Origin: Dendrocalamus latiflorus
Lineage: Eukaryota > Streptophyta > Magnoliopsida > Poales > Poaceae
DNA length: 64,000 bases
Direction: 5' to 3'
Assembly: GCA_017311315.1 (NCBI GenBank)
Contig: CM029642.1
Span: forward strand, 14,339,624-14,403,623
Shown one piece after another: positions 22,247 to 34,700 of the stretch. The position numbers and the translations under genes were made by a program. The notes below the pieces were generated by a model. That model worked only from the letters and a program-made list of their open reading frames with translations. It ran no database searches and had not been told where the DNA came from. Each line of letters starts with the position of its first letter. Position 1 is the first letter of the stretch.

Positions 22247-22564
22247 TCTTTACTATTTAATAAGTTTGAGTGGTGGTTGGTGCATTCTCTTTCCTTCCTT
22301 CTCAACTATCCGATCTGAATACTGAAATCTTGACCATCTATCTAACATCCCTCTCCCTCTCTCTCATATCTAACTGTTCATCCTCTCCACTTCCACCAAC
22401 AGTTATCATCTCCCACCTCCTCTTCTACCCGGTCTCTTCTACGGATTTTAAAATTTTATCATACTACATGTTTTAAAATTAACGGGTGGTAAAATTTGTT
22501 AGAACGTGCATACAAATATGTTCTATTTTTTAAAATCCGTAGCAACGTACGAGTACTCAGCTAG
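22247..22564 (+). mobile_element. Small Helitron upstream of P450 copy 1
   Basis: A 318-bp element starts TCTTTACTATTTAATAAG after an A. It ends with a cgtagcaacgtacg hairpin and CTAG (22,561-22,564) before T. The interior is a C/T-rich stretch that also occurs in the related sequence beginning at 23,431. Non-coding and non-autonomous. Confidence 0.6.
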
Positions 22565-22569
22565 TATAG

Positions 22570-22985
22570 GTAAAATATAGGAGTTCTACGGATGGTTATG
22601 GTACTGTCCACGTACGGATCCAACTAGGAGCCTCTTTACAGACAAACTCGGAGATTTTGGTGTCTTCCGCAGTTCCGCTCACAAAGTTGAACTGCACATA
22701 CGTGTCCAGTACTATCACAGGAGTTAGCTAACACTGATGCAACACTTTTTTGACTGGGAACAGTAGAGAAGGCTCCTCCCGTATATTTAATATATTAAAA
22801 TATAGAAAAATGTTTACGTACAAAAAAGTTATAATAGGAAACAATCAAAGCGGATACAGATGGATATCGCTTATCTTATATTATATTTTATATTTTTCTT
22901 AGAATCAGATACGGATAGTACTGTTATCTATTTCTCTATTCTGTGTTCACTTCATAAACCTTCGAACGGTTAGTTAGATAAAAAA
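22570..22985 (+). repeat. Dispersed block shared with 30,470-30,530 and 35,510-35,880
   Basis: Landmarks gagttctacgga, ggttatggtactgt, gtgtcttccgc, cacaaagttga and gctgcacatacgtgtcca-like sequence, then taatatattaaaatrtagaa, recur. In the second copy they are separated by a 5-kb transposon nest (30,530-35,516). The unbroken copy here thus acts as the pre-insertion reference for that nest. Confidence 0.75.
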
Positions 22986-23430
22986 TTATCTGTTTTTTCT
23001 GAACGGTTAGTTGGATAAAAATTATCTTTTTTTTTATATCCCTACATAGTACACAATTGAGCCTTTCATGGGCATACGTTGTGTCGCCGGTGACAGGTGC
23101 TTTGTTTGGCATCACTTGTTTTTCTTTTCTTTTTTCTGAAGATTTCTTGGTGGCCACGGATGGGGTAGATTTGCTGCTTGCATCGACAGTGTGTGACACA
23201 AATCCGCACAAATGTCTACACAAGACTACTTGCATATAGATGTTGCGTAGTGAGATTAATGGGCTCGGAATGAGGCCTGCACTTACTAGAGTGGTAGTCG
23301 AATTGCATGCATTCTTTTTGAAATTTGACCAGAAGCTCCGGCATTGTTCACTAAGAAGATAGGCATCTGGGTTAGAACCCGGGTGGATAGAGCATTGGAC
23401 GACAAACTGACATATGTTCATCGCGGAAAA

Positions 23431-24250
23431 TCTGTACTACTTAAAAGTTTGAGTTGATGATAGTAGGTTCATTCTCCTTCCTCTCTCTACAGCCGTTTGA
23501 TCTGAACGATGAGATCTTCACCATCAGTCTCGCGCTCCTCCCCTCCCCTCTTTCTTTGGCAATCAACTGCCCCTCTCCTCCATTTCTAGCATCAGTTACA
23601 GCATCAGTTACGATCTCCCACCCATCTTCATCTCCGCCTCCCCATCCGCGCCTCCTCCAACACCTCGTCCCCCTCCCCTCCCATCCCCGTATCCCACCTC
23701 CGGAGGTCTCCCTCTCCAACGTGGCCTCCTCGACGCCCCTCTTCTTCCTTAACCTCAACATCGCCTCTTCCCCTCTCACTCTCCCTGTTTTCATCTCTCT
23801 AACCAAGCGGTGTTGTCACTCGATCTGACGCCTCCGGTAGCCTCGCCGCTAGATCCCTACTAGATCTGATGACCTCTGTCACCACCGGCCCTCTTCTCGG
23901 CTCCAGTCACTTCATCACCGTCGTTGACATGACAACGCCGAAAACGATGTGTGTCGATGATGATCTTCTTTGGTTCCTTCCTCTATTCTCCCCGTTAGCC
24001 ACATTCAACCTCACCGACCGCAGCGGCTGTGCAGGAAACTGTCGCCGCCTCCATATGACGCTGTCCCAAGGACTTCGCAGTCGCACCGACGCCACCCTGC
24101 TCCCCAAGTCGGCCATCATGCCCTCGATAGTGGCATTTCCTTCCCCTATCCTGCGATCTAAGTACTCTTTCCCCTCTCTTCCCTCTTACGAATTTTATTA
24201 AAGAATTTTTTGTTTCATCTTAGGGTTAACACACGCCAGCACTTGCTTTG
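23431..24250 (+). mobile_element. Helitron-like 5' end with C-rich interior, 3' end unresolved
   Basis: TCTGTACTACTTAAAAGTTTGAG after an A matches the 5' end and first about 100 bases of the 22,247 element. It continues into a C/T-rich interior (23,520-24,180) that encodes only Ser/Pro/Leu-rich low-complexity frames. A CTAG terminus with a hairpin was not found downstream, so the 3' end is missing or diverged. Confidence 0.35.
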
Positions 24251-24499
24251 GTTGCAATAGGAGGAATTTTATTGAATTTTATGTTTATATTAATTTTGAG
24301 CGCTTGGTAGAGTTTGTTATCACTATTTGCTGATCATTATGATGAACACTTACTGCACTTACTATGCTAGAAGAATCAAGAAGACGATGGGATGATGGAC
24401 AGGAGGCAAGGAGGCCGGTGATAGTAGCCATTGAAGTCTTTAATCGAGTTTATAGATGGAGCAGAATGGGAGGTTTCTGATGTTGAAGCTTTGTCTTCC

Positions 24500-25098
24500 T
24501 TATTCATATTGGTTTCTAAAAGCTATTTTTTTACAGTAAATACTTTTTCTATAATATCTAACTTTCAAACAAAGTGTCTTTTTAATACAGGATCTACTAG
24601 TCGATTGTTGTACATATTATAGTGACTTTATTTATATTGGCCAAAATCGTATGCGAGTTTCTCTCTCTATATGGTTCTCTACAAGCTGTTACTATTCATC
24701 AGCTAAAACTAAAAGTTATCAACAAAAACAAATATAAACAGGCCTTCATAAGACATAGTCCCAGTTGTGCGGCCCATGAGTTTAGTAGTGATTATTCCCA
24801 CTTTCATAGCGGGTATGTGTGCAAATGTTAGCATATCGATCCAAACAGCCAAATTCAGTAACTTTGTTTTATTACACTGGGCAAAGCGCCTTGGAGAATT
24901 CACGGGGTTGTTGCACGTCAGATCCTTGCGTGCACACCCATTGGTTGGCCTTGGCACCTTGCTAGTGGGAAGTGTTAGTTTAATTGGCTTCCACTAGCTT
25001 TAGATTTTTCACGTCTAAGCATTTCCCTTGCCTTTTATTTTCACCTTCAGAAATACACACACACACACTACTCTTACAACTATCTGACAACTAGCCGT
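24500..25098 (-). repeat. Duplicated 3' flank of the CYP72A genes, copy 2
   Basis: This stretch is the counterpart of 16,140-16,760, in the same order and orientation next to P450 copy 2. There are scattered substitutions and short indels and no gene. Confidence 0.75.
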
Positions 25099-27803
25099 CT
25101 AAGATGATCGGAATCTCCTGAGTATAACTTGAGCACCATGCTGTGGATGCAGTGTGAGGACAGTGTAAGGCGCATGCGCGTACGAGGGCGACAGCTGAAA
25201 CTCGAAATGCTGAAGGATCATGCTCAGTGCCATCTTGGCTTCGAGCAACGCGAAGGTTTGGCCGATGCAGATCCTCGGCCCCCAGCCAAACGGGAAGAAT
25301 GCCGGCTGGTCCTTGGTTGCCTTGGAGATCCCCTCCGCGAATCTGTCTGGCTTGAACTCAAGGGCATCCTTCCCCCATATATTAGGATTGTGGTGAATCA
25401 AGATTATGGGCAGTTCAAGGACTACCCCTGCAGGGTATGTGATGCCTCTGATATGCATTTCTTTGAATGTTTTTCGGCTTAGCGTGATTACTGGCGGGTA
25501 CAGCCTGAGCACCTCATATAGTATTGTTGTCACCTGGATCAAAAATTGAAGCTTAGGCAAAGTTAGCAATGACCAATCAATGGCTTGTAGGCAAAACTTA
25601 CGGTACTACTTTGATGCAACGTAGATAGAAGTGTCACAAGCACTTGCCGTTTTCAGTCGACTCAGGCCGTCGAAACTGGGTTTGTCTCTGCCGAACACGC
25701 TCAGGACCTCCTCCCGTGCTCGATCCTGCCACTCAGGGTGCATGCTTAGCACGACGAGTGTCCATGTGAGAAGCACCGACGTGGTTTCCATCCCGGCGAT
25801 GTAGAAGAGCTTGCACTCCTCAATCACATCCTCCGTGCTCATCCTCAGGTTGGATTTCCCACTCTCCATGTTCGACTGCAGCATCAAGCCAAGCAAGTCG
25901 TCGCCACTGACTTCGCCATTCTCGATGGCGTGCTCTCTCTTTTCGATCATTCCTCTTAGGAGTCCTTCGATCTCTCGGTTGATCTTCTTCATCCTCCTGT
26001 TGTTCTCAGTTGGAAAGAACCTGCAAAACGCAAGCAATTGTATCTAAAGAACTGGAAATAACTAGATCTATAAGTGATAATGGAAATAACTAGATCTATA
26101 AGTGACAAATATTAAGTTGCAACAGGAGACTGCTCACACGTAGCCTGGGATGTACAGATACTGTATGGCCTTCATAAATCGCTCGGCTTGCTCTACTTGA
26201 AGCTGGAAGATCCTTCGTCCTTCCATGAAGCTACTGCCGAAAGCCGTGCGAGAGATCACGTCTCCGGTGAGGTTCTGAAATTCCTGCCAGATGTCTTGTT
26301 CACACGATCCATCACAACCAGCTAGTTTACTCTCCCAGCGGCCAATTAGCTCGGTGCAGCACGTCGAGAAAGCCGGCAACATGCGCTGAAAATAACTTCA
26401 GTTAGCACACACCTAGATACATGTGCTTAATTAATCACTTCAAGCTAGTAAGATCGTCGTACCTTGAGCTTTTCGAGATGGAAAGCAGGGTTCAGGATCC
26501 TCCTGTGTCTCGCCCATTTCTCGCCGTCGTAGCTCGCAAGCCCCAGGGCCAGCAATTTTCCAAGACGTTTGTTTATGAATTTCTCAAAGTGGCCGAACTT
26601 GTTGGATAGGACGTCTCTCACTAGCTCTGGTTCTGCGACAATCACCCTGGGGATTGAGCCGAACCAGGTGATGCAAATGTCACCTACATGCAATTCAATG
26701 TTCTGTGCCGTCAGAGGGATGCAGAATGTAAACTTAGATTTAAGAAAACGTATGTTTTTGTGGGAAAGTACAATGTTTTTGGTGCAGCAGTAGAGAAAAT
26801 TATGTGCCATTCTTCGGTTACTCCCTGGTAGTCGAGCGCCGGGCGAGAGAGGTAATCTTCTCACTGTAGATCTGGCCGGTACTTTCTGACCTTGTTCTCT
26901 CTTTTTAGATTGTTTATGGATGTGTTGAAATTAGGACTTAACGATGCTAAAACCTACAGACTGCAACAAGACGGAGAAGGAGCTTAGGAGCAGGATAAAA
27001 TCGTCATCAGATCACTAATAACGTGGGCCACTGTGACATCCAATAATTCACAACACTTGTCAAACGCGTCAACCTCAATGTTCAGCAAACATATTTGACG
27101 AATAATCTGAGAACTCCGGCCTGATTTGTCCATAAACTGATAAACACCACTAGTATACACAAGCTACAGCTAGAGGAAAGTCAATTAAGTCATGCACACT
27201 CGACCAAGAAAACTGTTACAAATGGGTGGACCTGACAGACGAGAATTTTTATTGTGTACATAACCGTTACACAAGGTTGAGTTATGTAACAGTCCCATTA
27301 AACTGCAAATTTTTTTTTGCAGTTTCCGCTGTGTTTTCCTCTTTTTACAGTGTTGCTACGGTATTTCTACAGTGCTTAATAGTGTTTTCTACGGTGATCT
27401 CTGCCACATGTCAGTCTACACAAATCAACTTTTGTAACGGTTACACAATAAAATTTCTCCAACGGACCAAGGAAATCCTCTGCAACGATATAATTCACGT
27501 ACCATGCTTCTTGACAGTGCTGTGGAAGAACGGTGCCACGCGGGGAGCAATGTCGTGGCACGGCGGCATGGGCCTGGACCGCGCCTCCGCGTTGCGCCGG
27601 CCGTTCTCCGTGAGGTCCCCGGCCGGAAAGCGGTACGCCGTGCCGCGGAGCCCCTGCGCACGGAGCGCTCGGCCGAGCCGCCGTGGCCTCAGCCAGTATC
27701 TCTCCGCGGCCCACACGACGAGCAGGAGAGCAAGGCCGTAGAGCGGGCTCCACGGTATTGGAGAAGCCTTGCCTACTAGTGACGTTGCTGCCACGGCCTC
27801 CAT
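25099..27803 (-). CDS. CYP72A: Cytochrome P450, CYP72A-type, copy 2
   Basis: Five exons: 27,503-27,803; 26,463-26,683; 26,138-26,385; 25,648-26,020; 25,099-25,533. They total 525 codons with intron phases identical to copy 1. Exons 2-5 are nearly identical in protein to copy 1. Exon 1 is six codons shorter and more diverged (FHSTVKKHG versus FLRDIVKQHG). The last exon ends three codons later. AGMETT (332-337), ExxR, the PxRF motif and the FGWGPRICIG heme loop with its Cys are intact, so an active ER-bound monooxygenase is expected. The same unusual GC donor is used in intron 4. Intron 3 is compact and lacks the CACTA insertion. The TATA-like motif is altered compared with copy 1, so expression may differ. 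Confidence 0.9.
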
Positions 27804-27859
27804 TGGTTTCTCCTTGCTCTGTGCTCTTCTCAGGTTTACCGTAACTGCGTCTATGTAGT

Positions 27860-28837
27860 GTGTAGTGAGCGGTGAAAGTAGTACACAGTTGAGCCTTTCA
27901 TCGGCATAGGTTGTGTCGCCGGTGACAGGTGCTTCGTTTGGCATCACATGCTTTTCTTTTCTTTTCTTTTTTCTGAAGATTTCTTGGTGGCCACGGATGG
28001 GGTAGATTTCTGCTTGCATCGACAGTGTGTGACACAAATCCGCACAAATGTCTACAAGGGTACTACACAAGACAACTTGCATATAGATGTCGCCGGTGGT
28101 AGTTTTCAGCTGTTTGGCAGCACATGTTTTCCTTTTCTTTTTCTGAAGATTTCGTGGCGGCCACGGTGGAAAAAGATGTGCCACACAAAGGACAAGCAAA
28201 TCCTAGATTTGCTGCTTGCATCCACAAAGTGCGACACAAATCCGCGCAAATGTCTACAGGGGCACCACAAAAGACTACTTGCATGTAGATGTTGCTTTCA
28301 TAGTTTCATTTCTATGGAGTCAATAGAATGAGGAAACTCAAGGATATCGTCACATGATGTGTGCAGATACGTACACTAGCTTCAGCCCTACAGCAAATCG
28401 CTGGGTTCATTTGGGCCCAGTTTAGCCCAGATTATTCTTCCAAAATTTTAGCCCAGACATCCGTGAGCCCGTAAAGCCTCCAAATGTTGACTCTTGACTC
28501 GTGCCCAGGTATATTGAGTAAAGGAATGTTGAGAGTTGCTATACGTGAGCCCTCAGTTCTGCGTAGGGAGATTAACGGGTTCGGAATGAGGGGCTGCGCC
28601 CTTACTAGAGTAGTCGTCGAATTACATGCATTCTTTTTGCAATTTGACTAGAAGCTCTGGCATTATTCACTTAAGAAGATAGGCATCTGGGTAGATCCCG
28701 GGTGGATAGGGAAAGCATGCACTTCTATGGATAGACCATTCGACGACAAACTGAAGTATGTTCATCGCGGTGCTGATAGAGATTGATCAAATCCATGACA
28801 ATCACATGCGCATACACAATATTCGGAGTAGTATATG
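27860..28837 (-). repeat. Upstream region of P450 copy 2 with repeated promoter blocks
   Basis: 27,860-28,080 repeats the block at 21,790. 28,085-28,290 repeats part of it again in tandem (gatgtcgccggtg, tttctgaagatttc, gtgcgacacaaatccgc). 28,530-28,780 carries the gagccctcagttctgcgtag part. Frames crossing exon 1 into this region are artefacts of that repeat. No separate gene is supported. Confidence 0.65.
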
Positions 28838-29810
28838 TGTTAGACTATGTGGTTAGTCTAAAATATTTTGGTGGTAAATAATTAACAATGTTACTTATTG
28901 TTACTTGAGGTGTGTGGCGTGTGTGAACTTATGTCGGTTAAGTTGGGAAAAACTTGTGCCGAAAAAATGTTAGTTTGGTTTTTGCATGTACAGGATAACT
29001 CGGATGCCATCGTGGTCTACGGCGAGGACCGAGAGATGGCTTGGTATAAGATGCTAGAGGGTGAAAGATGCTAGAGGAGACGGTCATGCTCAAGTTAGGG
29101 TGCATAGAGATCAAAAGAAGTACAATGTATGTTAGAACTACGGCAGTGCGACCCAGATGCGACGATATGTGATGAAAGTTAAAAACTCATGTTATGAAAA
29201 GGTTTTGTGTCCCTTGAAAAATAGTGGGTCAAAAGACTGATTGAGTTAAAAAGATTTAATTGGAGAAGTTGTATTAGGATTTTAAGTAGATTAAAAAGGA
29301 AAAACATGCTCGTGTCATAGAGGTGGCGGTGGCTGGATATTTTGGAAAGAGAGTGGCCGAGAGTTGTAGATTGGTTTTGGTGATTTGAGTTGCGGCGGGA
29401 TGGACGTGATTAAGGGCTAATGAGGTTTCCTGTTGAAGATAAAAGGGAGGCTGCATGCGTGTGGCTTTGGCGCAGGCTTTGTCGGTGCTCTTCAGTTGAT
29501 GAATAAACGATGGCCATAGGTGATGAGTGAACTCCATTACGTGTTGTGGTTGTATGCATGGGCTGTTGCCTCGGGACTGCATGCGATGGATTCATGTTGA
29601 TCTGCGTGCTGCATGCATGGTGAGTGGTGATTGGTAACTTTCTTTTGTGATCTGTGCGGAAGATGTTTTTGGCCGAGACTGCGTGCGTTTGATTTTGTGA
29701 TCTCTGCGCCTGCGGGCTAATCTCTTGCTGTTCCTCGGTCTCGGGCGATGGATTCCAGGCGTGTCCACTAGTCGGCGCATCTCTTGCTGTTCCTCGGTCT
29801 CGCGCGCCGA
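28838..29810 (+). mobile_element. LTR fragment related to the right LTR at 43,306
   Basis: It starts TGTTAGACTATGTGG and follows the sequence of the right LTR at 43,306 for several hundred bases (attttggtggtaaataatta, gtgtgtgaact, cttgtgccg, tttttgcatgtacagg). It then diverges. No gag/pol lies beside it and its right end is unclear, so it is probably a solo or truncated LTR. Near its end a 24-bp string beginning atctcttgctgttcctcggt occurs twice (29,719 and 29,780). Confidence 0.5.
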
Positions 29811-29816
29811 AAATAA

Positions 29817-30195
29817 GGGTCTATTTGGGAGAGCTCCACCAGCTTCAGATCCACGAAAAACAGCTTCACTCTATGAAATTTTATCCAAACACTCCAGCTC
29901 TGTGAAATCTGGATCCACCAAAATCCTGGATCTGAGGGCCAGATCCATGGATTTCATGGAACTCCTCAAGGGGTGCTCCATGGTGGAGTTGGGTGGTAAT
30001 TGCCCACCAATACCACTGGTTACACACCCCATCCTACCAAAAGTGGACATTCCCACCAAAATCTTAATTTCGTGAATCTGGAGCTGCTGTACAACCCAAA
30101 CAGTTTGTCTAGCTCCATGGTGGGATCCCAGATCCACGGTGGAGCTGCTGCTCCAAATCCACGTTTTCAGTGGCGGAGCTTTCCAAAACAGGCCC
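29817..30195. mobile_element. Tourist-like (PIF/Harbinger) MITE
   Basis: A 379-bp non-coding element has ends gggtctatttgggagagctc and ggagctttccaaaacaggccc-like sequence, an imperfect inverted repeat of the common grass gggcctgtttgg type. It is flanked by taa on both sides (29,814-29,816 and 30,196-30,198). A 3-bp TAA/TTA duplication is typical of PIF/Harbinger MITEs. Confidence 0.8.
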
Positions 30196-30789
30196 TAACT
30201 CGTCGTCTCGAGGCATCCACGTCGCCGAATTTTGGGTGCTACAGTCACCCGAGAAAAAAATATTTTTTTTACCTTTTCCTTTTACTGTCTCTTTTTGTTT
30301 TTCTATTTTTTGTGGATAGGTTAAGAGACACTAAATTTGAAAAGAAAAAACGAATTCACTGCAAAGTACGTTCATTCATCCTCTTTAATTGCCATAGATG
30401 ATCCTACAATATACAACTATTTATTACATTGTTTCTCTCAAGGAACACCATGCTTTATACAGGAAAAATAGAGGAGTTCTACGGACGGTTATGGTACTGT
30501 TCACGTACGGGTCCAAATAGGAGTACCTTTGTTGAGGAACGTCGCCGGTGAGTCCAGTCCATTCGATTTCTCTTAGACAAAAGAGATGGATTAAACACAT
30601 AATAATGTAAATAATATATTGAATACAGAGAGATAGAGGGGAGCTCTTTTTCTTTATTGCTTTCTGTTTTCCAAGTACAAGTTACAACAATTGGGACTTC
30701 TATTTATAGACTAAGTAGAGGGTGACCACCAATGGAATAGTCCAAGATCTTGGTTCTTTCAGTCTGACAGGTACCATGTATTTGCATAG

Positions 30790-31335
30790 CCAGTCATATT
30801 CAGGTTCTGGTTTTTCTGTAGAATAGTCCAAGATCTTTGCTTCCTTGGAGGTATCGGAAGATGTCCTTTATTCCTTGCCAATGCCTTTTAGTAGGTTCTG
30901 CACTATACATTGCTAATAGGTTTATGGCAAATGCAATATCCTGTCTAATGCAGTTTGCTAAATACATAAGTACTCCTATTGCACTTAAATATGGAAATTT
31001 CGGTCCCAGGACCTCTTCCCCCTCTTCTTTAGGGGGATGGATCTTTGTCTTACTGTAAAGATCTCCCGATCATCAGTACTTTTGATGGGTATGACTTTTC
31101 AAAACCGAACCTTTCTAACACCTTTTGAATGTATGCGGACTGATGTACTAATATTCCTGTAGAAACATGCTCAAGCTACAAGCCTAGGCAATATTTGATT
31201 TTATCCAAATCTTTCATTTCGAATTATGACTCCAGGTAAGAACTTGCCTGCTTTATATCTTCTAAGGTTTTGATGATATTTAGATCATCTACATATACTA
31301 GGATTATATAAAATCCATTCTGGAATCGTCATACA
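30790..31335 (-). pseudogene. Copia reverse transcriptase fragment
   Basis: Minus-strand frames give the Copia polymerase core YVDD (near 31,290) with FEMKDL and YCLGL-type sequence after it, then LVHQSAYIQKVLERF typical of the RT C-terminal region. Several stops and frameshifts break it. It is the only pol remnant of the 30,530 element: the gag, protease and integrase regions are gone. Confidence 0.7.
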
Positions 31336-31340
31336 CACAC

Positions 31341-31395
31341 ACATACATACATACATACATACATACATACATACATACATACATACATACATACA

Positions 31396-31424
<29 letters not shown>
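31341..31424. repeat. (ACAT)n microsatellite
   Basis: About 20 uninterrupted acat units follow a short ac run inside the truncated Copia element. The length is likely to be polymorphic. Confidence 0.95.
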
Positions 31425-31427
<3 letters not shown>

Positions 31428-31736
31428 CATATATTTCAACCAAACTACAATACAATCAATATCCGCTCTTTTCCATGTAATCTACTGATCGGCATTGTGG
31501 CAGCGACTTTCAATCTACTCGCGGTAGATTAGAGCGGATTTGCACCGTAGAAAATCATCTAGAAAGCGATATTTGTAGAATTTAAAGCAATATAAATAGG
31601 CAATTCAATCTACGAGTGTTTCGATGATTTCCTTCGATCCACTAGCGTGATTCATGCTGATAACGTGTTGAAGAACCGTCGTTTGCGAGTCCAGTCCAAT
31701 CAATTTCTCCTAGGCAAAAGAGATAGATCAAATATA

Positions 31737-34700
31737 CACTACTACAGAAAGCCTAATAGTAGACGCCTCATCACAGACGGTTTTGTGAAACCGTCTCTGA
31801 TGAGCACTATTACAGACGGTTGTAATTTGGAGGCCGTCTGTGGTATTTGTGGCGGGAAAATGGATTATCACAGACGGTTATTACCGATGAACCGTCTGTG
31901 ATACTTTTGTATCACAGACGGTCTGTATAAAAAACCATCTGTGATAATCCCAGATTATCACAGACGGTTTTTAATTAAAAACCGTCTGTGATAATTCACA
32001 GCGGTGAACGCATCTGGGGTCCCTATCCTTCCTCAAAAAGCAGTAAACGCATTCCGAACCATGGTCGGAGTAGTTGCATGAGAACGAATTGAGATCACAT
32101 ACAATTCGTGGAAGAACGTGCCTGACACTCGGAAACGTGAGCTGTGGACCGAAATTTTGGTATCGTTCGAGTTCCCAGAAGAACACCTGGACGCTGTGCA
32201 ACAACAAACCTACAAAGCGGTGTGCAAAGCATGGAAGAACTTCAAGAGCACGCTTGTCAGGAAATACGTGGAGACGGACGAAATGCCTGTTCATAAATAA
32301 CCATTCCTGGAACCACAATGGGAAGAGTTCAAGGCGATGAAAACGACCGAAGATTTCAAAAGTACAAGTGTGGCGCACAAGGCCCTCCAGGCAAAAAATA
32401 CACACCCTCACAGACTTGGCACAGCTGGGTATGCGGGTAAAATCCCGCAGTGGAGGAAGGAGGATGAGCTGGCAGCTGCACAGGACATCGCCCCGCCGTT
32501 TTCCAATATCCCGGATGACCGCGCTCGAAATTGGATTAGAGCAAGGTCATCTACAACGACATCAGGGGACGTCACGTTTCGAAACCCTGCAGACCAACAA
32601 GTGACCGAGCGCCTGGTAAGATATCGATCGAACTACGTAGCTTCTAATTACTCCACAACTTCGTACGAATTGAAATGACATGTCGTGCTCTTGCAGGAAG
32701 AGCTGAGTTTTCAATCTACCCTGGGATCATTCCAGGGAACAAGGGAGAATGATATGCTCTCCGTGGCCCTGGGAAACAAGGAGCACCCGGGCCGTACGAG
32801 AGGCCTTGGGCTTTACGTTCCTTGGAAACATGGTTTTCAAGATGACTCCGACATGTATCAGCGCAGGAAGAGAAACAAAGCCGAGCGTGACGCACAGCTA
32901 CGAGAAGAGATCAAGGCATCTCTTAGAGAGGAGATACTGGATTCGCTGGCTGATGTAATCAGAGATGAGGTGCGGAAACAGACAGAAAGTCAGCAGGCCG
33001 CTGCCGCCGCTCCTGTGCTAGCCAGCCCGCCCAACTGTCCGAGTAGCTGCGCGTCGAATCCGACGCAATCCCAGGCCAAATTTCCTGTGGACGACATCCT
33101 GGTAATAATTATTACCTCTCGAATGCTTGCTCCATTAGTAGGCCTATTCGAGTAGCTAATTTTGTATCGTTATGTAGGAGCCTACGAAGTGCAAGCTCCA
33201 AGTGAGATATGGCTCCATTCCCTTGTACGCTGCTTGGGGCCAGGCATATTCGTCTGGTATCGGGGCCATGGTGCACGGTCAAGCTTTAGCGCCAGGCTTC
33301 GCAAAAGTTAATGTGGATGGTGTGTATGTCAATTTTGAGGTGGTCCCGCTACCGAAGCCCCCCAACGACGAGATCGTGACTCTAGGACAGGCCATTGGAA
33401 CATTCATCCAGTGGCCCAAAAGCGACATCTTCCTGGAGGCTTCTTCACCGGTGGCAGGACCAGAGCAACTTGCACTGGTGCCATCTCCATTACAAGACCA
33501 GTCGGTTCCACCACCGGATACTACACCGGTGCTATCTCCACGGGCCCTATTCTCGCCAGAGCAACTTGCACCGCTGCTACCTTCAAAGTCGACTTCCGTG
33601 AAGTCGACCTATAGCCGAGGCAGCAAGGCCAGCAAGGGCAAAGCAAAGAAGACCAATGATGATATTCCAAAAGCTACCACATAGTTGCATGCAATTGCAC
33701 ACGTGGTATATGCAGCAGTCCAATAAGCTAGAGGGAGAACGGACTTCAAGTATCACTGTCAAATTCACCGAGGAAGATTTACACCACAATCTTCAAGAGT
33801 GTATGTTCGTGGTCGCCTTTGAGGATTTATTCGATCTGTTCACGCTCAACGCTCTTGACGTCTCAATCATTCGATGCTGGACGCTGTAAGTGTGTACAAT
33901 CACAGTCTCCGTTAATGTCATACTGATAAATGCCATATCTAATTTTTTGCTTTCGTGTGTATATATATAGACACATGCTGATTAAAGCTAGATTATCCAA
34001 CTCATCAGCTGGTTTCTTGGACCCACAATTGGTCGCCAAGGATACCATCGACCAGGAGACACCCCTCGTCGAGAGGTACATTGCATCAGGACTGCTGGGT
34101 TGCCGCAATAAGGACTATGTACTTATGCCCTTCAATCAGAACTTTCATTGGATTTTAATAGTAATTGTACCAAAATGGAACAAGGTATATTACCTTGATT
34201 CCCTAAGTAAGAATAAAATGGACTTCACAGTTGTCAGCCAAGTAATCGATAGGTAAGCACATATTCCCCATACATATCTACATTGTACTCTTTCTTTCCT
34301 TCCGAATGATTAAGGTTAACTTTTTCGAATTACGTAGGGTGTTCGCCTCCTACATTGAAATGGGAGGTGACTCGAAGCGCGGGGCCAAAGGCCTGCTGAC
34401 ACATGTTCGAGATTTTAAGGTATTCGCTATTTCACATTAATTAATCCTATGCAACAGTTGGTACTAATGCCTCTTGAACTAACACATTCCATTTTTTGCA
34501 GTGCCACCAGCAGCAGCCGGGCAACACATGTGGATACTACGTTTGCCACCATATGGAACTACTTCTCGATTCCTCGAGGCTCACCAATCGCAAGGTTTGT
34601 CACTCTTTCCATAATTACTTCATACTTATCACGTTACATATATATATGCACATTGATATTCCTATCGACAGGCTGTGTCCATCCCGTCAACTGCATTGAA

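Noticed and set aside
27495..28199. 234-codon minus frame including P450 exon 1 with an N-terminal extension
   Set aside because: The extension runs through the repeated promoter block. The ATG at 27,803 matches copy 1 and gives a normal CYP72 N-terminus.
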